Under the pieces are notes generated by a model. That model saw only the letters and a list, made by a program, of their open reading frames with translations, was not told the DNA's origin and searched no databases. A DNA stretch of 64,000 nucleotides, from positions 1,464,629 through 1,528,628 of the forward strand of contig OZ025871.1 of NCBI GenBank assembly GCA_964019415.1, given 5' to 3'. Origin of the DNA: Ianthella basta. Lineage: Eukaryota; Porifera; Demospongiae; Verongiida; Ianthellidae. The translations under genes were made by a program, and so were the position numbers. Positions 1 through 32,110 of this stretch are shown here, piece by piece (positions within the stretch are counted from its first letter, which is position 1; each line of letters starts with the position of its first letter).

Positions 1-463
1 CACCTTCAGCTGTGCTACCAACCTGAGGGAGGAGAGGGAAGAGAGGGGAGAGAGGGGAGGGGAGGGAAGAGAAGGGGAGAGAGGGGAGGGGAGGGAGAGA
101 AGAGAAAGTCCCAGAGCAGTGTCATCGTCCTCTCCAAACTATCACTGCTCTCCGCCAGTCACAGTATGTGCAGTCAACAAGTACCCAGTCCACATTTTAC
201 CACTCAGCCACACACCTTGTCTAGTTCAGCAAGGAAGTTGTCCAGTGTTTCGTCCATCAGTTTACCAACTTCAAACATGGTCACTGCATGATTCTTCAAG
301 CCCTGGACACCACAACAAGAACAGATTGTTAATGAGGATGTCCTTGAAGAACATGCCCAATAGAGACAGACAGTCATAATTATATGTGCAGTACAGATAC
401 ACAAACACATGTGCAGATACAACCAACCACACACACACGTACATGCACACACACACACACATG

Positions 464-514
<51 letters not shown>

Positions 515-3500
515 CCAGAACACACTGTGCAAGTGACATATGGTGACTCACAGGAGACAAATTGCCCATCATCAAAAATGCTGTTAGTGAAGAGTCAAAA
601 AGGAACCCAATCCTCTTCTGGCCCAGCAGGGAAGGAGATGAAGTCTGCAAGCTAATCAGGTTACCCACTGGAGGTGCAGGTTTCTCCGGAGGTGGAGAGG
701 CTTTCTCCTCGACCACTGAAGGAATGAGAGCGGTCACCGGAGAGAGAGCGACAGCCTTACCATTCTCATCACTAAAGCTTATACTGGGAAGAAGCTCTGG
801 AGATGGTAGTGGGCTGTCAGACGAGAAAGGCTTCCTTGCCCTGGGGAGCTGGGACCATGATGGATGGAGGTTACCAGCTGAAGGCTCAGCCATGTTCTTC
901 TTGTGAGCGAAGCCCAGTCGGATGAACACAGACACTGCCTGCTTCACTTGTTCCAAGTCAATCTGCAACACTGCTGCAAGCTGGAGTTGGAGTGGAAATT
1001 TGAAAGTAACACACTTTATTACAATTCACTACAGCATGGTATAGTACTCGACAATACACACAACACAACACATAACAAACCAGAGCTCAGCACAACACAG
1101 TGCAACACAATAAAACACAGCACACAAAACAAACGAATAAAAACACAATGCAACACAAACAACAACAAACACAACACAATGCAACACAAACAACAAACAC
1201 AACACAACATAATGCAACACAAACAACAAACACAACACAATACAATGCAACTCTCACAACAAACACAACACAACACAACACAATGCAACACAAACAACAA
1301 ACACAACACAACACAATGCAACAAAACACAACACAATTCACAAACATAATTATTTGTAACTTGATCAGACCATTACATCAGCTTCCAATAATAGTACCAC
1401 TTACATCTTCCATATTTGTCCGTTCATCCAGAGACACAAATATCTTGTACAAAAGATTTTCCAGGTAGTCGCCTTGGATACGATTCATCACAAAGCCTTG
1501 CAGGGTGGGCACTAAACAGAGAAAGGTATCACTATACAGTAGCTATCATATCCAAAGTCAGCCATAGTCACAATTTGAGATGAGTCATCCATCTGGTGGG
1601 TGACTGACTCACCGACGATGAAGTCCTCGTCGGAGATGGGTATGTTGAAGTACACCAGTCCCCTGCGGTAGAGGTTCCGCACCATCCCGTAGTCAACCAC
1701 TCCTGCCTCCGTGCCGTTGTTGTCAATGATAAAGTCGATCAGATCATGTTCTTCTTTAGGGCAGTTCTGAGCAGTGGGGGCGGAGTAGAGGTGGGTGTGG
1801 GGGAGGGGAGGGAATGAAGTCCCTTTCATAGCTCCAAATGGAAGTGTGTTACACTTCATATTAACAGCTGCTTGTGTGTGTGTGGCATATATAGTCTTTA
1901 ACAGCTGACGAAGGCCTTCGTGGTCAAAACGTCCAGTGTCTGATCTGCACTCTGCTACACTAGTTGCTTAGAACCTCTCTCTTTCATTGCCCTATGCAGC
2001 AATGAACCTCTACAGCCCTAGTGCTACCTAGATGTGCACAGTGTGTTCATCCCACCACAGACCACATATGGCACTACACACTTGCAGTTACCTTCACATC
2101 CTCTTCGGTGATGTACCCAATGTGGACTCGCCACCACCACTCAAAGCTGACGTCCTCCACCGGCTGAGTAGGAAGAAGGTCCTTCGGATTGCGCCGACGA
2201 AAGAATTTGTTCTACAGGCAAAGAGAGGGAGGAGGGAACGAGAGGGAGAAGATGTGAGGGTTGCTGGTGAAAGACAGACTGCAAAGAAGCTGCAAAAGGG
2301 TTTGCAAGTAGAAGCAAACGAAACATCTTTGTTGGAAAATTCTGTGACTGTTCATGACTTGACTGTTTCTTTGCATCTTCATTGATGCTGGAGTACTGTA
2401 AAGCTACATAGCTACCACTCTTGGAGTTTGCTTCAATACGCACATAGTTTCACCACTGCTGAGGTAGGTACACATACGTACACATCAAAGACTTATGTAG
2501 CATACCTAAAACACATCCCACGAGAGGTGAAGAACTTTATCATATACTGTTACATCATGCACGTGTGGACATCCGACTAAACCAACAAGAACACAGACTA
2601 CTCCCCAAACACTACACCCTGATGACTCACTTTGGCTCTGTAGCTGTTCATGATGTCAATGTACTGGTTTCGGCCAATACCAAGCAAACGCACACCTGCA
2701 AAGGGACAGTAAGCACGGATCAATCAAACATTTCTTAATTTGCAACCACTTTCCACATCACATCAATACTGTATCTTCAGCTAATCTTAGCGAGGGTAGT
2801 CTATTGAGCGATAGAACAGCCTCTGGAGATCACAAACAAATTTATGCCATATGAAGAAGATCTACGGATTGAAACGTCCTGGACATAGATTGATTTGTTT
2901 GTGATCTCCAGTGGCCGTGCTATCCCTCAATACACTACCCTCAGTACACTTTTACGCAGCAATGAGCTTTTACCAAATCAGCTAATCTTAGGTAACCACT
3001 TCTTCCACTAGCATCTCTGCAATGATGCAATGCGATAAAGGGTCATGCTACAGTGGTGAATACACTCAGGTGTATAGTGAGCCGACACGTAGCAGTGACT
3101 GTGGTACAGTGTTACATAGGGCACATAGGTCTTCATGAACTGAAACAAAAAGAATTTCAACATCCTCCAATGCCAAGATTGGTGCACTCAGATGAGGCAA
3201 CTGTAGAAGCAAACGTTTTACCATACCAAAGGAATTTCTCTCCCCCCCCCTGCACCTCATTATACATATGTTAAAGGGGGTTGAGTTCCAACAAAGAACA
3301 GTTGCATTCTTCCATTACCATCCTTAACTCTTAGCCTGTCAATGAGCTAGCTAGGAGTATGGCAATAGAGATATTAAGTACTACCTTGTAAAGCACATAC
3401 CATCTGCTGCAGTGAAGTTTGGCAGTGAGTCGTAGCTTTTCTCATTTTGCATCAACATCTGCATCATCACGTGGTAGTACTGGAACGGCGTTATTCGCAA

Positions 3501-4399
3501 GCCTTGAATTAACATGTCTTGTAAATGATAGGGAAAAAGCTGCATACAAAGGAGAAAGAAAAAAAAACAAAAGGTTAGCGCCCGATGTGGGGCTCGAACC
3601 CACGACCCTAGGATTAAGAGTCCTATGCTCTACCGACTGAGCTAACCGGGCGGTTGTGTAAGCTAGTTTCAAATTACATATTTATAGCATGGTGAAGCCG
3701 CCGCAGTCCCTCTCTCACCATCAGGTTATCTTGGCTGTGACTGACTAGTCGCTCATAGTACTTCTTCTGGTCCTTCACAATACCCTTCACTGGGAATGAA
3801 AGAGGTATAATGTGGCATGTCAGCTCTAAGCATGCACATCCAGGATAGTTTATGAAGGCTGCACTGGACCATTAGCTCCATGTGAGGAGTGGCTAGTGGA
3901 TGGTTGGGTGTGGGAGAGGGTGTCATCTTCCTGTGCACAGTGCAGTAGCTGAATACAGGGAGAGCCTCATGACACAGTGTGTAGTGCATGTAAATGCTAT
4001 TGTCCACACCACATGACTAGTGGTACCTTTCAAGGAGGGTACAGTGCCATGTGCTTATAGCCTCAGTTGTAATATATTCTGCTAAGCATTCACTCAAGAT
4101 CAAACCTCCTTTACCAATGAACATTGCAATGAGCCTCTACTTGTACCACTGTCCCATGTATGGGCCGCCCACATTCGTACGTACCAAGGTTCCCCTTGTA
4201 TCGCAGCTGGTTCCTGATGCTGAAGTCCAGGACGGCTCTTTCGTAAGAAGACTCACTTCCCTGTAGCGTCTGAATTGATTGGGAGGTGGGGAGTGGGGGA
4301 GTGGCAGTCAGGTTATAAACACTATCAACTAAGGTACACTGTTAACACTGTGTGTGTGTGTGAGTGTGTGTGTGCGTGTGCGCGTGTGTGTGTGTATGT

Positions 4400-4480
<81 letters not shown>

Positions 4481-5647
4481 CGTGTGTGTGTGTGGGCAGT
4501 ATCCTACTAATCCTACTATAACCCTTTACAACAAACACATCACACATTGTACCAATCCTTTAGTAGGAGAACCTCAATTGAATGACTACCAATGGAACAA
4601 ACAAAGCCCTTTGTGCAAAATGTACAAGGAGACAGTTGGAGGAAAACCACCTTGCTTCCAATGGATAATAACCATGGAACCATTCTCCACTAACTTGTGA
4701 GACATACGTAGGACAATAATGCTTAAGTGCACTATCACACAACCAAATACCACCAGATCAACTTTACAAAACTTTTAAAGTTTTCACAAACTTTTAAAGT
4801 TTTCACATAAACCGAAGTGGTTGCACAGTAGGGATACTGTAAAAAGCACTGAGTCAAGGTCCCACCATGACAGTGGGCGCCTCTCTCTTATCATCGGTGC
4901 ACTCCCACCATTGAGGTGCCCACGGGTTTTGAAGATAAGAACACACAGATAGACTCAATACATACACTCCACCACCAGCTAAGAGGGTATCCTTCTGTGG
5001 ACAGTGAGAGCATGTGTCATCGAAGCCTACAGACATTCTGGGGACACAGAGCTGTACTGGCAATACGTATGGCAGTCTGGTTGTACAATAACACATAAAA
5101 TTACAAGTACATGTGTGTACACACACACTTTCACATGCATATGTACATTGAGAGCACACATACACCCACACACACGTACACACACACTACACACACGTAC
5201 ACACACGTACACACACACATACACACACAATACGACTGCATACAACACAGACCAGCCAGGAGAAATGGCGGTACATTTCAAGTGATCACACAATCAGTAG
5301 CTAGAGCACACACAAACGTACAAAAGCTGTGCATAATTAGTTAGGCCTACACGCAAACAGTGCAACATGCGACGAAGCAGAGTTCTCTACCATTTCCCAT
5401 GCAAAACTGAACAGCAGTGGCGGGCGCCCCTTGGAACAGCTTCCTATAGTGCAGTTTCCCGCCGCTTAAGAATATCAGCGCATTCATAGATTACTGTGAA
5501 TACGTGTAAACATGTGCACAATTTCTGTACGTGTACAAACACTGTGGAAAATGTGTCTACCTGCTTCACGTTCGCTGGAAGGCGGTCCCAAGTGTACTTT
5601 TGGCGGATACAAAACTCAACCTCTGGGGAGATACTCGGGGAGGCCAT
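1..5647 (-). CDS. FAM91A1: FAM91A1 homologue, N-terminal 455 codons (11 exons, runs off left edge)
   Basis: Exons (minus strand): 5561-5647, 4185-4269, 3719-3789, 3401-3539, 2631-2695, 2092-2211, 1613-1766, 1405-1511, 552-980, 216-302 and 1-22 (continues left). All introns are GT-AG and phases agree. The protein starts [18 protein letters not shown] and keeps family hallmarks: [61 protein letters not shown] and [13 protein letters not shown]. In vertebrates FAM91A1 acts at the trans-Golgi: it binds TBC1D23, which captures endosome-derived carriers held by golgins, and it belongs to the WDR11 complex. About the first half of a protein of roughly 840 residues is present; the C-terminal half lies outside. 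The gene is head to head with ATAD2. Introns hold a tRNA, a (CA)n array, a CA-rich minisatellite and Penelope-like relics. The start is the first ATG and aligns with the known N terminus. Confidence 0.95.
430..514. repeat. (CA)n microsatellite in FAM91A1 intron 9
   Basis: An interrupted CA dinucleotide array on the plus strand (GT on the gene's sense strand), between exons 552-980 and 216-302. It generates long spurious open frames in several phases. Confidence 0.95.
1055..1345. repeat. Minisatellite of AACACAACACAATGCAAC-type units
   Basis: A degenerate tandem array of purine/C-rich words (CAACACAA, CAATGCAACACAAACAACAA) fills most of FAM91A1 intron 8. Several units of about 28 bases can be read; none is exact over the whole array. 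The T-poor strand gives long non-stop frames on both strands, which I treat as artefacts. Confidence 0.9.
1905..1933 (+). ncRNA. Degenerate hammerhead-ribozyme-like motif
   Basis: CTGACGA is followed by a 4-bp stem (GGCC/GGTC) with loop TTCGT, then AAAACGTC. A hammerhead core would read CTGANGA-stem II-GAAAC-GTC, so only the G of GAAA is changed. The same arrangement occurs in the terminal repeats of Penelope-like elements. It lies in FAM91A1 intron 6, antisense to the gene. Probably a dead relic. Confidence 0.4.
2791..2946 (+). mobile_element. Foldback relic with hammerhead-like loop (Penelope-like)
   Basis: Two inverted arms of about 55 bp (2791-2845 and 2888-2946; both contain GGAGATCACAAACAAAT) flank a core at about 2848-2875. 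The core reads TGAAGA, a 4-bp stem (GATC/GATT) with loop TACG, then GAAACGTC. The GAAACGTC end and the preceding TGAAGA match the hammerhead motif of Penelope-like retroelement terminal repeats. Located in a FAM91A1 intron. Confidence 0.5.
3579..3651 (-). tRNA. tRNA-Lys (anticodon CUU)
   Basis: A complete 73-nt cloverleaf. The 7-bp acceptor stem GCCCGGU/AUCGGGC has one G-U pair and a G discriminator base. The D arm carries the A box TTAGCTCAGTCGG, the anticodon loop is CTCTTAA (anticodon CTT, no intron), and the T arm contains GGTTCGAGCCC (B box). A short T run follows the 3' end on the minus strand, consistent with an RNA polymerase III terminator. The gene sits inside a FAM91A1 intron on the same strand. 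Confidence 0.95.
4349..4494. repeat. (GT)n microsatellite in FAM91A1 intron 1
   Basis: A long GT array with occasional GC and GA interruptions on the plus strand, upstream of exon 2 (4185-4269) on the minus strand. Confidence 0.95.
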
Positions 5648-5844
5648 TTTTACTATGTATTGGCCTCTGTGATAATTAGTACAGTTATTTACCCTAACTA
5701 TTAGTATAAATTTGGTATTGGCCTTACCTTGAACAAAATGGACGACCATTTGTGTTGGAGCGTTGAAGGCTGACAGCGGTGAAACAAATTTGAACAAAGT
5801 GCTGTACATTTTGGAGCTTGATTGACTTTATTACTGTAAATACC
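5648..5844. promoter_or_regulatory. Shared FAM91A1/ATAD2 divergent promoter region
   Basis: Only 197 bp separate the two start codons, which face away from each other, so both core promoters and 5' leaders must fit here or overlap coding sequence. I see no clear TATA box. Shared regulation of the pair is an inference from spacing. Confidence 0.7.
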
Positions 5845-14602
<8,758 letters not shown>

Positions 14603-15485
14603 GCCAGGGCCTTCCACAAAGCGTCTAATAGGGTGTAAATTGCATTCTCTCTCTGTGTATTGTTCTTGAATTAGCACTGTAAAATCTATTTCATATTTAT
14701 GTGACATGCCACCATAGAACTGTGTACTGTAAACTGGATGTTTGAATATTATTATTGTTTCAGAGCGTAATTATGTGTATAAATATATACATTGCTTATG
14801 TACGTATGTAGCACATGTCGAGTGCTTAATTATTGCAGTACTGTAACACTTACGTAGTGCACACAGCTCCTATTGACGCCATTTTGGGTAGTTCTATTGA
14901 GTCTCGTGATCAGCCTCTCCTCCAGGGTGCTGAGATGAGGTACATAAATGGAGCTTTCATTGCAAGTGCACGGGATGGAGAGGGAGGGTCAAGCTAGACT
15001 TGGGTCTGTCCCTGCACTAACATTGCAGCGATAACAGTTGGGGGTTCTATAGAAAGCAGATAGCCACGGTAAGGCTAGGACTGTCAATCCTCGTTGGAGA
15101 TGTGTCCTTATTTTAGAGCTAGTTTTGTGCACATCTCTATGTAGCTGGGACAGTAGGCACTGTCCTCATTAGAGAGGCGTCCTTATTTCAGAGGTAGTTT
15201 TGTGCACATCTCTATGTAGCTGGGACAGTAGGCACTGTCCTCATTAGAGAGGTGTCCTTATTTCAGAGGTAGTTTTGTACACCTATCTCTATGTAGCTGG
15301 GATAATAGGCACTGTCCTCATTAGAGAGGTGTTGGTTGTGGGGGATTGCAGTGGATACGAACCACAGTCACTGTTCAAGTGATGTCATCTCATAACATGC
15401 ATATAAACAACACAGACACTACAGGTAAACAGGTGTGTAAGTGCATGTGAGTGTGTTGAGAAACACAAAGAGGGGATTCCTGTTA
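14603..15485. other. ATAD2/PPP1R8 convergent intergenic region
   Basis: The 3' ends of ATAD2 and PPP1R8 face each other across about 880 bp. I see no gene. It holds the second array of the 75-bp satellite. No unambiguous AATAAA signal was found next to either stop codon. Confidence 0.7.
15098..15330 (+). repeat. 75-bp satellite, three units (array 2)
   Basis: Units begin with CCTTATTT at about 15106, 15181 and 15256, in the same orientation as array 1, and share AGTTTTGTGCACATCTCT and GGGACAGTAGGCACTGTCC. Confidence 0.9.
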
Positions 15486-18400
15486 TTATACCAGTAAATG
15501 AGTGGGTTTTCTTCCTGGCCACACCTCCTTCGCGTATTTCTTTTTTCGTGGTAGCATTGCGTCCGTGTCAGAGAGAGGAGGAGGGGTTGTGGGTGAGACA
15601 CTCCCTGGCATACCCACTGGTGAAGTTTGGACTTTACCAGATGAAGAGCGATATGGAGGGAAGGGTTCAAAGGGGAGAGGCATGGAGGGAGAGATGAGAG
15701 ACGGTATTTAGGTGGCTGGCGGCTAAAGAAGGCACGACAAAGATAAACACGCACACCTTGTGTTGGGCTTGTCCTCTGTGTCTCATCCACTGGAGGCGCT
15801 GACGAAATGGGACGCAAACCAAATGCACTAATTCCAAAGTTGAAAGCAGAACCTGAACAAGCAGAGAGCAACTATTGCATAACACACACGCACACACAAT
15901 GCAATGCCATGAAGCAGCTTGCTCACCTCCAAATCCTTCCTTAATATCTCCTGAGGGCAAACCAGTGTCTTGATATAACGAAGACGCCACTGACGGCTGA
16001 GTGAACACCTTTGTGGGCGTGGTCACAGTTGGGCTAGTAGCCGAATCATCTGGTTTGGTCTCCAATTTCATTCTCTGAGAAAATTAAGATTAAAACAGGG
16101 AATTCATATAGCATACCATAATCAATTCCACACTACACACTACTATTGCTATAGTAGTTACACTTACACTATAACAGTATAATTCAAGACTTAGTACAGT
16201 ATATGTAGTTCAAGAAGGAAAGGAACCTAAGTGCATTCACAGCCAGGCCTGATGGAAGGAGCTATGTCCAGAGACGGTAAGGCAACGTGTCGAAACAAGA
16301 CACAATCGTTGTTGTAACTGTCCATAGACTTTTGAAATGACACAGGGCCAGAAAGAGATTGGCACAGTCGGGATTGGAACCCAGGACATCTGTCTTTAGC
16401 CTCCAGTGCTCTAGCCACTGAGCTACGATGCCCTGCCAGCAACCAATCACTTCCCAGTCCTTACAGACCATGCTTGAGGTGATTGCTGCTAGCTTAGCTC
16501 ATCCAGGAAGCTAGCCACAGTATAGTTATTACACTAATGTACTCTTTCAATGGGACTGTTTTGACAGACACAGGTACACAAACACAACAGCCAACCTTAG
16601 CAGGGATGACAGCTGTTTGGACCATGTTCCGGAACTTTCCAATTGTGGGATCAATGTCCTCTGCAGCAGAAATCATTCCATACATCACATCCTCTATTAC
16701 CTGACATATTCAAATGTATATATCACCATGGTAACTAAGTAGGACTAAGGTGGTAGCTGATTGGTTGGATAGCTGACACACTACTATACATGCACCCATG
16801 TACGTATGGGCTGTTTCTCTATCATTACTTTAAGTCAAAACCCCAATTTGCAGAACATAACATGTCAAAATCTTGAACAGCCGGCAGCTTTCCAAAGTCA
16901 GAGTTAGCTGTTTCGGAAACAAGACTGTACAATTTCGCAGTTTTTTTTCATAAAAGTGAGTATTTTCAGGCAAGAAGCTAAATCAGCTGCAAATGGCTCA
17001 ATAACCAGCAAATGAAGTTTCAGCAGTCGCTACTTATGATTTTAACATGTTACATGTTTCTACCTAATTTTGAACCCACTAGACACAATAAATTTATGGT
17101 AGTGGACTAGCAGCCAGTGTGGTGCTCACATGTCCGTTCACCGACGTACCTGGATTGATAATTTCCTCTGTCTCTGAAAAATTAACAGAAACTGACTTTC
17201 TCTTTCTCCTTGCTGAGGCTTCTTCGTCAGTAATGCCTAACATTGAGATCTGTCGGTTGTGGGCCGTGTTGAAGAGGGTAAGATCCTACGTAAGGATTTA
17301 ACCAAGAAAAGAATGGGTCAAGTGAAGAGCAGAGGTGAACTGCAAACACGAACACACGCACACACACACACACACACACACACCACACACATGCACACGC
17401 ACACACACACACACACACACACGCAGAGAGAGACTCACATCCATTTCTGTATCATCCTCTGGAATAATTCCAAGGAGCACTCCTCCCCCTCCTCCTCCCT
17501 CCCCTTCCCCCTCCCCTGACATCATCTGTTGAACCTGTTTCGGTCTCTCCCTCAGCGTGTAAGTGCGAGTGCTGGCTCCAAAGGAGAGAACACTGTCCAA
17601 AGGGACTTGTTGGGGCTTTTGCAGCTCAAGGCGAATACTGCCTATGAAGGTACCATGAGCTGGAGGGATGAGCGGGTCAAGGAGGTCACAAGCAAGTCAC
17701 ATGCAGGTCACACATACATCACATGAATGTCATTTTAATGTCACATGCAAATTAGCAGGTCAAACGCAAGTCACATGCTATTCACATGCAATACAGGAGC
17801 ACAGAAAAGCACTACACACACGCACTCATGCACGCACGCATGCACGCACGCACGCACGCACGCACACACATACACACACACACACACACACGCACGCACA
17901 CACGCACACACACACGCAGATGGATACACATCAGTTTCACACTCTGCAGAGTACCAACACACATGACGTGTACTTCTAGGATGTAGGTATACCATAGTCC
18001 ACATGCATGTGACTAGCATGTGATCTGCACGTGACTAGCATGTGATCTGCATGTGACTAGCATGTGACTAGCATGTGAATTGCACATGTTCCCACTCACT
18101 GCTCCCCAGGTCCATGATGAAGAACCTGTCGAGGTGCTTGTGATAAATGAGTGCTGCATGCAGTCGTGAGCAGGACTGGTGGTCTAGAGGGAAGTCACAC
18201 TGGTCCTTGTTGCGGCCAAACAGGTAGTACTTCTTGTCATCAATCAGGAGTTTCTAGAGTGGGAGTATTAGATATAGACACTAAAAGGTTGGCTGTAAAA
18301 CTGCGGGATGCAGGTAACACATGTGATGGCCATTCTGACCAATGAAATTCATTGACTTAGGCCAATACTGGCACAAACAACTGAGTAGTGTATCTTGAAA

Positions 18401-19019
18401 GCAATTCGATTGGTCCACATGACTATCACATGAATCGTTGTGCAATTCCATAGTTTTGCAACCAATCCCTTAAATGACTGTATACACATGTGACATGCAC
18501 AAGAATTGCATGCGACCATGATGTGACATCCCACCCCACCCTAGTCACCTGTAGTAATGTGTCATTTTTGCACACGTCCAAGTGCATCCCAGGAGGAGGC
18601 TGCCCCGCCCTACAAGGGGGAAACAGAGACAGCACAGAGAGTGAGGGGTACGGCCTCGGGGAGACACTATAGAACAACACTGCATGCACACACCACACAC
18701 ACAAAGGATGAGCTTCGTACGAATGCAGAGGATGAGTATCAGTTTTGTATGGGTGAAGTGGGGCACGCACCACATACCACACAGTAACAACAGTGAGAAT
18801 GCCGCATTCCCCGCTGACCAGTCACCTGTGCAACCTTTGACAGCATCATAGGTTGCACAGAGTTCAGTGGGTTAAGTTAGGCCCGTTCCTACAGTTAAGC
18901 AAGGCCGCTATAACTATTCTGTACAGGACAGTGGCACTGTCCGCTCTGGTACACCAAACGCACGGGTTACAGAAGAGAAGCTGCGAGTCTCACCAAGATG
19001 GGACCTTGAATTCTCCCAT
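15486..19019 (-). CDS. PPP1R8: PPP1R8/NIPP1, nuclear inhibitor of protein phosphatase 1 (9 exons, 356 aa)
   Basis: Exons: 18994-19019, 18549-18609, 18100-18253, 17439-17659, 17150-17285, 16596-16693, 15927-16074, 15757-15852, 15486-15616. Phases agree and the length is close to human NIPP1 (351 aa). The protein starts MGEFKVPSW. The FHA domain is complete: YYLFGRN (FGR 41-43), HQSCSRLHAAL (56-64) and STHGTF. Then follow SFGASTRTYTLRERP, FNTAHN, the basic/acidic PP1-docking region ending SETEEIINPE, the signature GKFRNMVQTAVIPAK, and the C-terminal KKKYAKEVWPGRKP. NIPP1 is a nuclear regulator of PP1 that binds phosphorylated splicing and mitotic factors through its FHA domain. The docking motif is SVNF (187-190) instead of RVTF, so the usual basic residue is missing. 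The last exon was chosen by frame: an earlier AG gives a stop. Confidence 0.95.
16361..16433 (-). repeat. tRNA-like head of a SINE-like element
   Basis: Read on the minus strand, this 73-nt block has an A box (TAGCTCAGTGG) and a B box (GGTTCCAATCC) at tRNA spacing, but acceptor and anticodon pairing is poor. It is followed (down to about 16205) by unrelated sequence, as expected for a tRNA-derived SINE. It lies in a PPP1R8 intron, same strand. No second copy is in the window, so family status is unproven. Confidence 0.6.
17340..17425. repeat. (CA)n microsatellite in PPP1R8 intron
   Basis: An interrupted CA array immediately downstream, on the gene's strand, of the exon 4 donor at 17439. Confidence 0.9.
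17690..18090. repeat. CATGTGAC-word repeat and (CA)n array in PPP1R8 intron 3
   Basis: Irregular repetition of GTCACATG/CATGTGAC words (for example GACTAGCATGTGATCTGCA, repeated at about 18010-18080) flanks a GCAC/CA microsatellite at 17815-17920. Similar word clusters occur at 24590-24660, 28530-28700 and 55000-55130. Confidence 0.7.
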
Positions 19020-19383
19020 GCCTTCTGAGTGGCTAGTTCTGCACACAAGAAAACGCAAAAAATCGCGCGCACAGCGCTCATGTGGGGGTCACGTGACGGA
19101 CACATTTTGGGCGCTCTTTGACTTTGAGCTGAATGACCAAGGAAGCTTTCTGACAGCCTTTTGTACTTGTCCCCGCTTTCTTACGATAGCTCCTATTTGT
19201 GTATGTACGTTAAATGCTTTGGAAGAATTGAAGTGCATTCGAGAAAGTTCCAGCGTTCTAGCCGGAGAAATCAATCACCCCAATTAGCGCCCACTTGCCC
19301 ACGTGTTCGTTCAAAATTTGAAGAAGAGATCTTGTCAAGCCTTCTGCTGGAAAAGGTGACCTTTCATTGCTGTTAAAGGGAAG
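19020..19383. promoter_or_regulatory. Divergent PPP1R8/NUP153 promoter with palindromic E-box
   Basis: 364 bp separate the opposed start codons. It contains the palindrome GTCACGTGAC at 19088-19097, an E-box of the type bound by bHLH-Zip factors (USF, MITF/TFE). No TATA box is evident. Function is inferred from position and motif only. Confidence 0.65.
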
Positions 19384-31311
<11,928 letters not shown>

Positions 31312-32110
31312 CAATGACAAGATGAGATGTCTTAAAGCACCTTTTCCACTGTGTATACATGAGACTGTGTGTGAGCAAGCATGTCCCACACTGCACTATC
31401 ACGCTGTGTGTGCCTTTTGCTGGGTTTAATTAACTGTGAATCACGTTAGTTCATTTCCACACCACACCACACGCATACCACTGCCTTATCAGTTTATGCC
31501 TTCTTTTTCTTACTACTTATTTACTTACGATTTTATCTTTATTTACTTAAGCCTGCATACACTCAGTTGTTTGTGTTATGTCATACTTGTACGTATTGTG
31601 CAATAGTGCCCGCTTTTGTGTATTGAATTATGTAATATCTATATTATATCATAATATATATATTGAATTTTGTATCTGGTTGTGGACATTAGTCTTGTGT
31701 ATAACGGGAGAGGGGAGTGTTGTGTAATAGAGGGCCATGGAGCTGAGGGGCTGCAGCTAGTCTCAATCACACAAGGACCAACATGGTCATAATAGGCTAT
31801 ATGTCATAGAGTGAATAATAGCCCTGCATTCATGTGGCTGGGACAGTCGTGATGGTGCAGTAGACACATGGTTATGTGCTTGTGTGAACTTCCCATGCAT
31901 CCCTCTATATTATCACTGTGCATGCACAAATGGCCATGGCATCCATCATCATGCATACTGTGGATGAGTCTCATGAACAAGACATGAATGAAGGAACACA
32001 CGACATAGCTTTGGAGAATATTGTATAATCACACAATTAATGTTATAAACATACAATTAATGTTCTGTGAGTTCAATTCTGTACTGATACGAACAAACTG
32101 GATGATTTGT
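31312..32110. other. Intergenic 3' flank between NUP153 and the ROC-COR gene
   Basis: The 3' ends of NUP153 (plus) and the ROC-COR-Death gene (minus) converge here. The region is AT-richer, with an ATATTATATCATAATATATAT stretch near 31640. I see no gene. The whole block is repeated, nearly base for base, at 56425-57180. Confidence 0.75.

Noticed and set aside
903..1468. Open frames in the CA-rich minisatellite of FAM91A1 intron 8
   Set aside because: Low-complexity repeat sequence in an intron bounded by well-supported exons.
15617..15740. Extended last exon of PPP1R8 from the AG near 15733
   Set aside because: That acceptor gives an in-frame stop before the conserved C terminus; the acceptor at 15617-15618 keeps the frame.
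16361..16433. Second functional tRNA gene
   Set aside because: A and B boxes are present but acceptor-stem pairing and anticodon arm are poor; called a SINE-like head instead.
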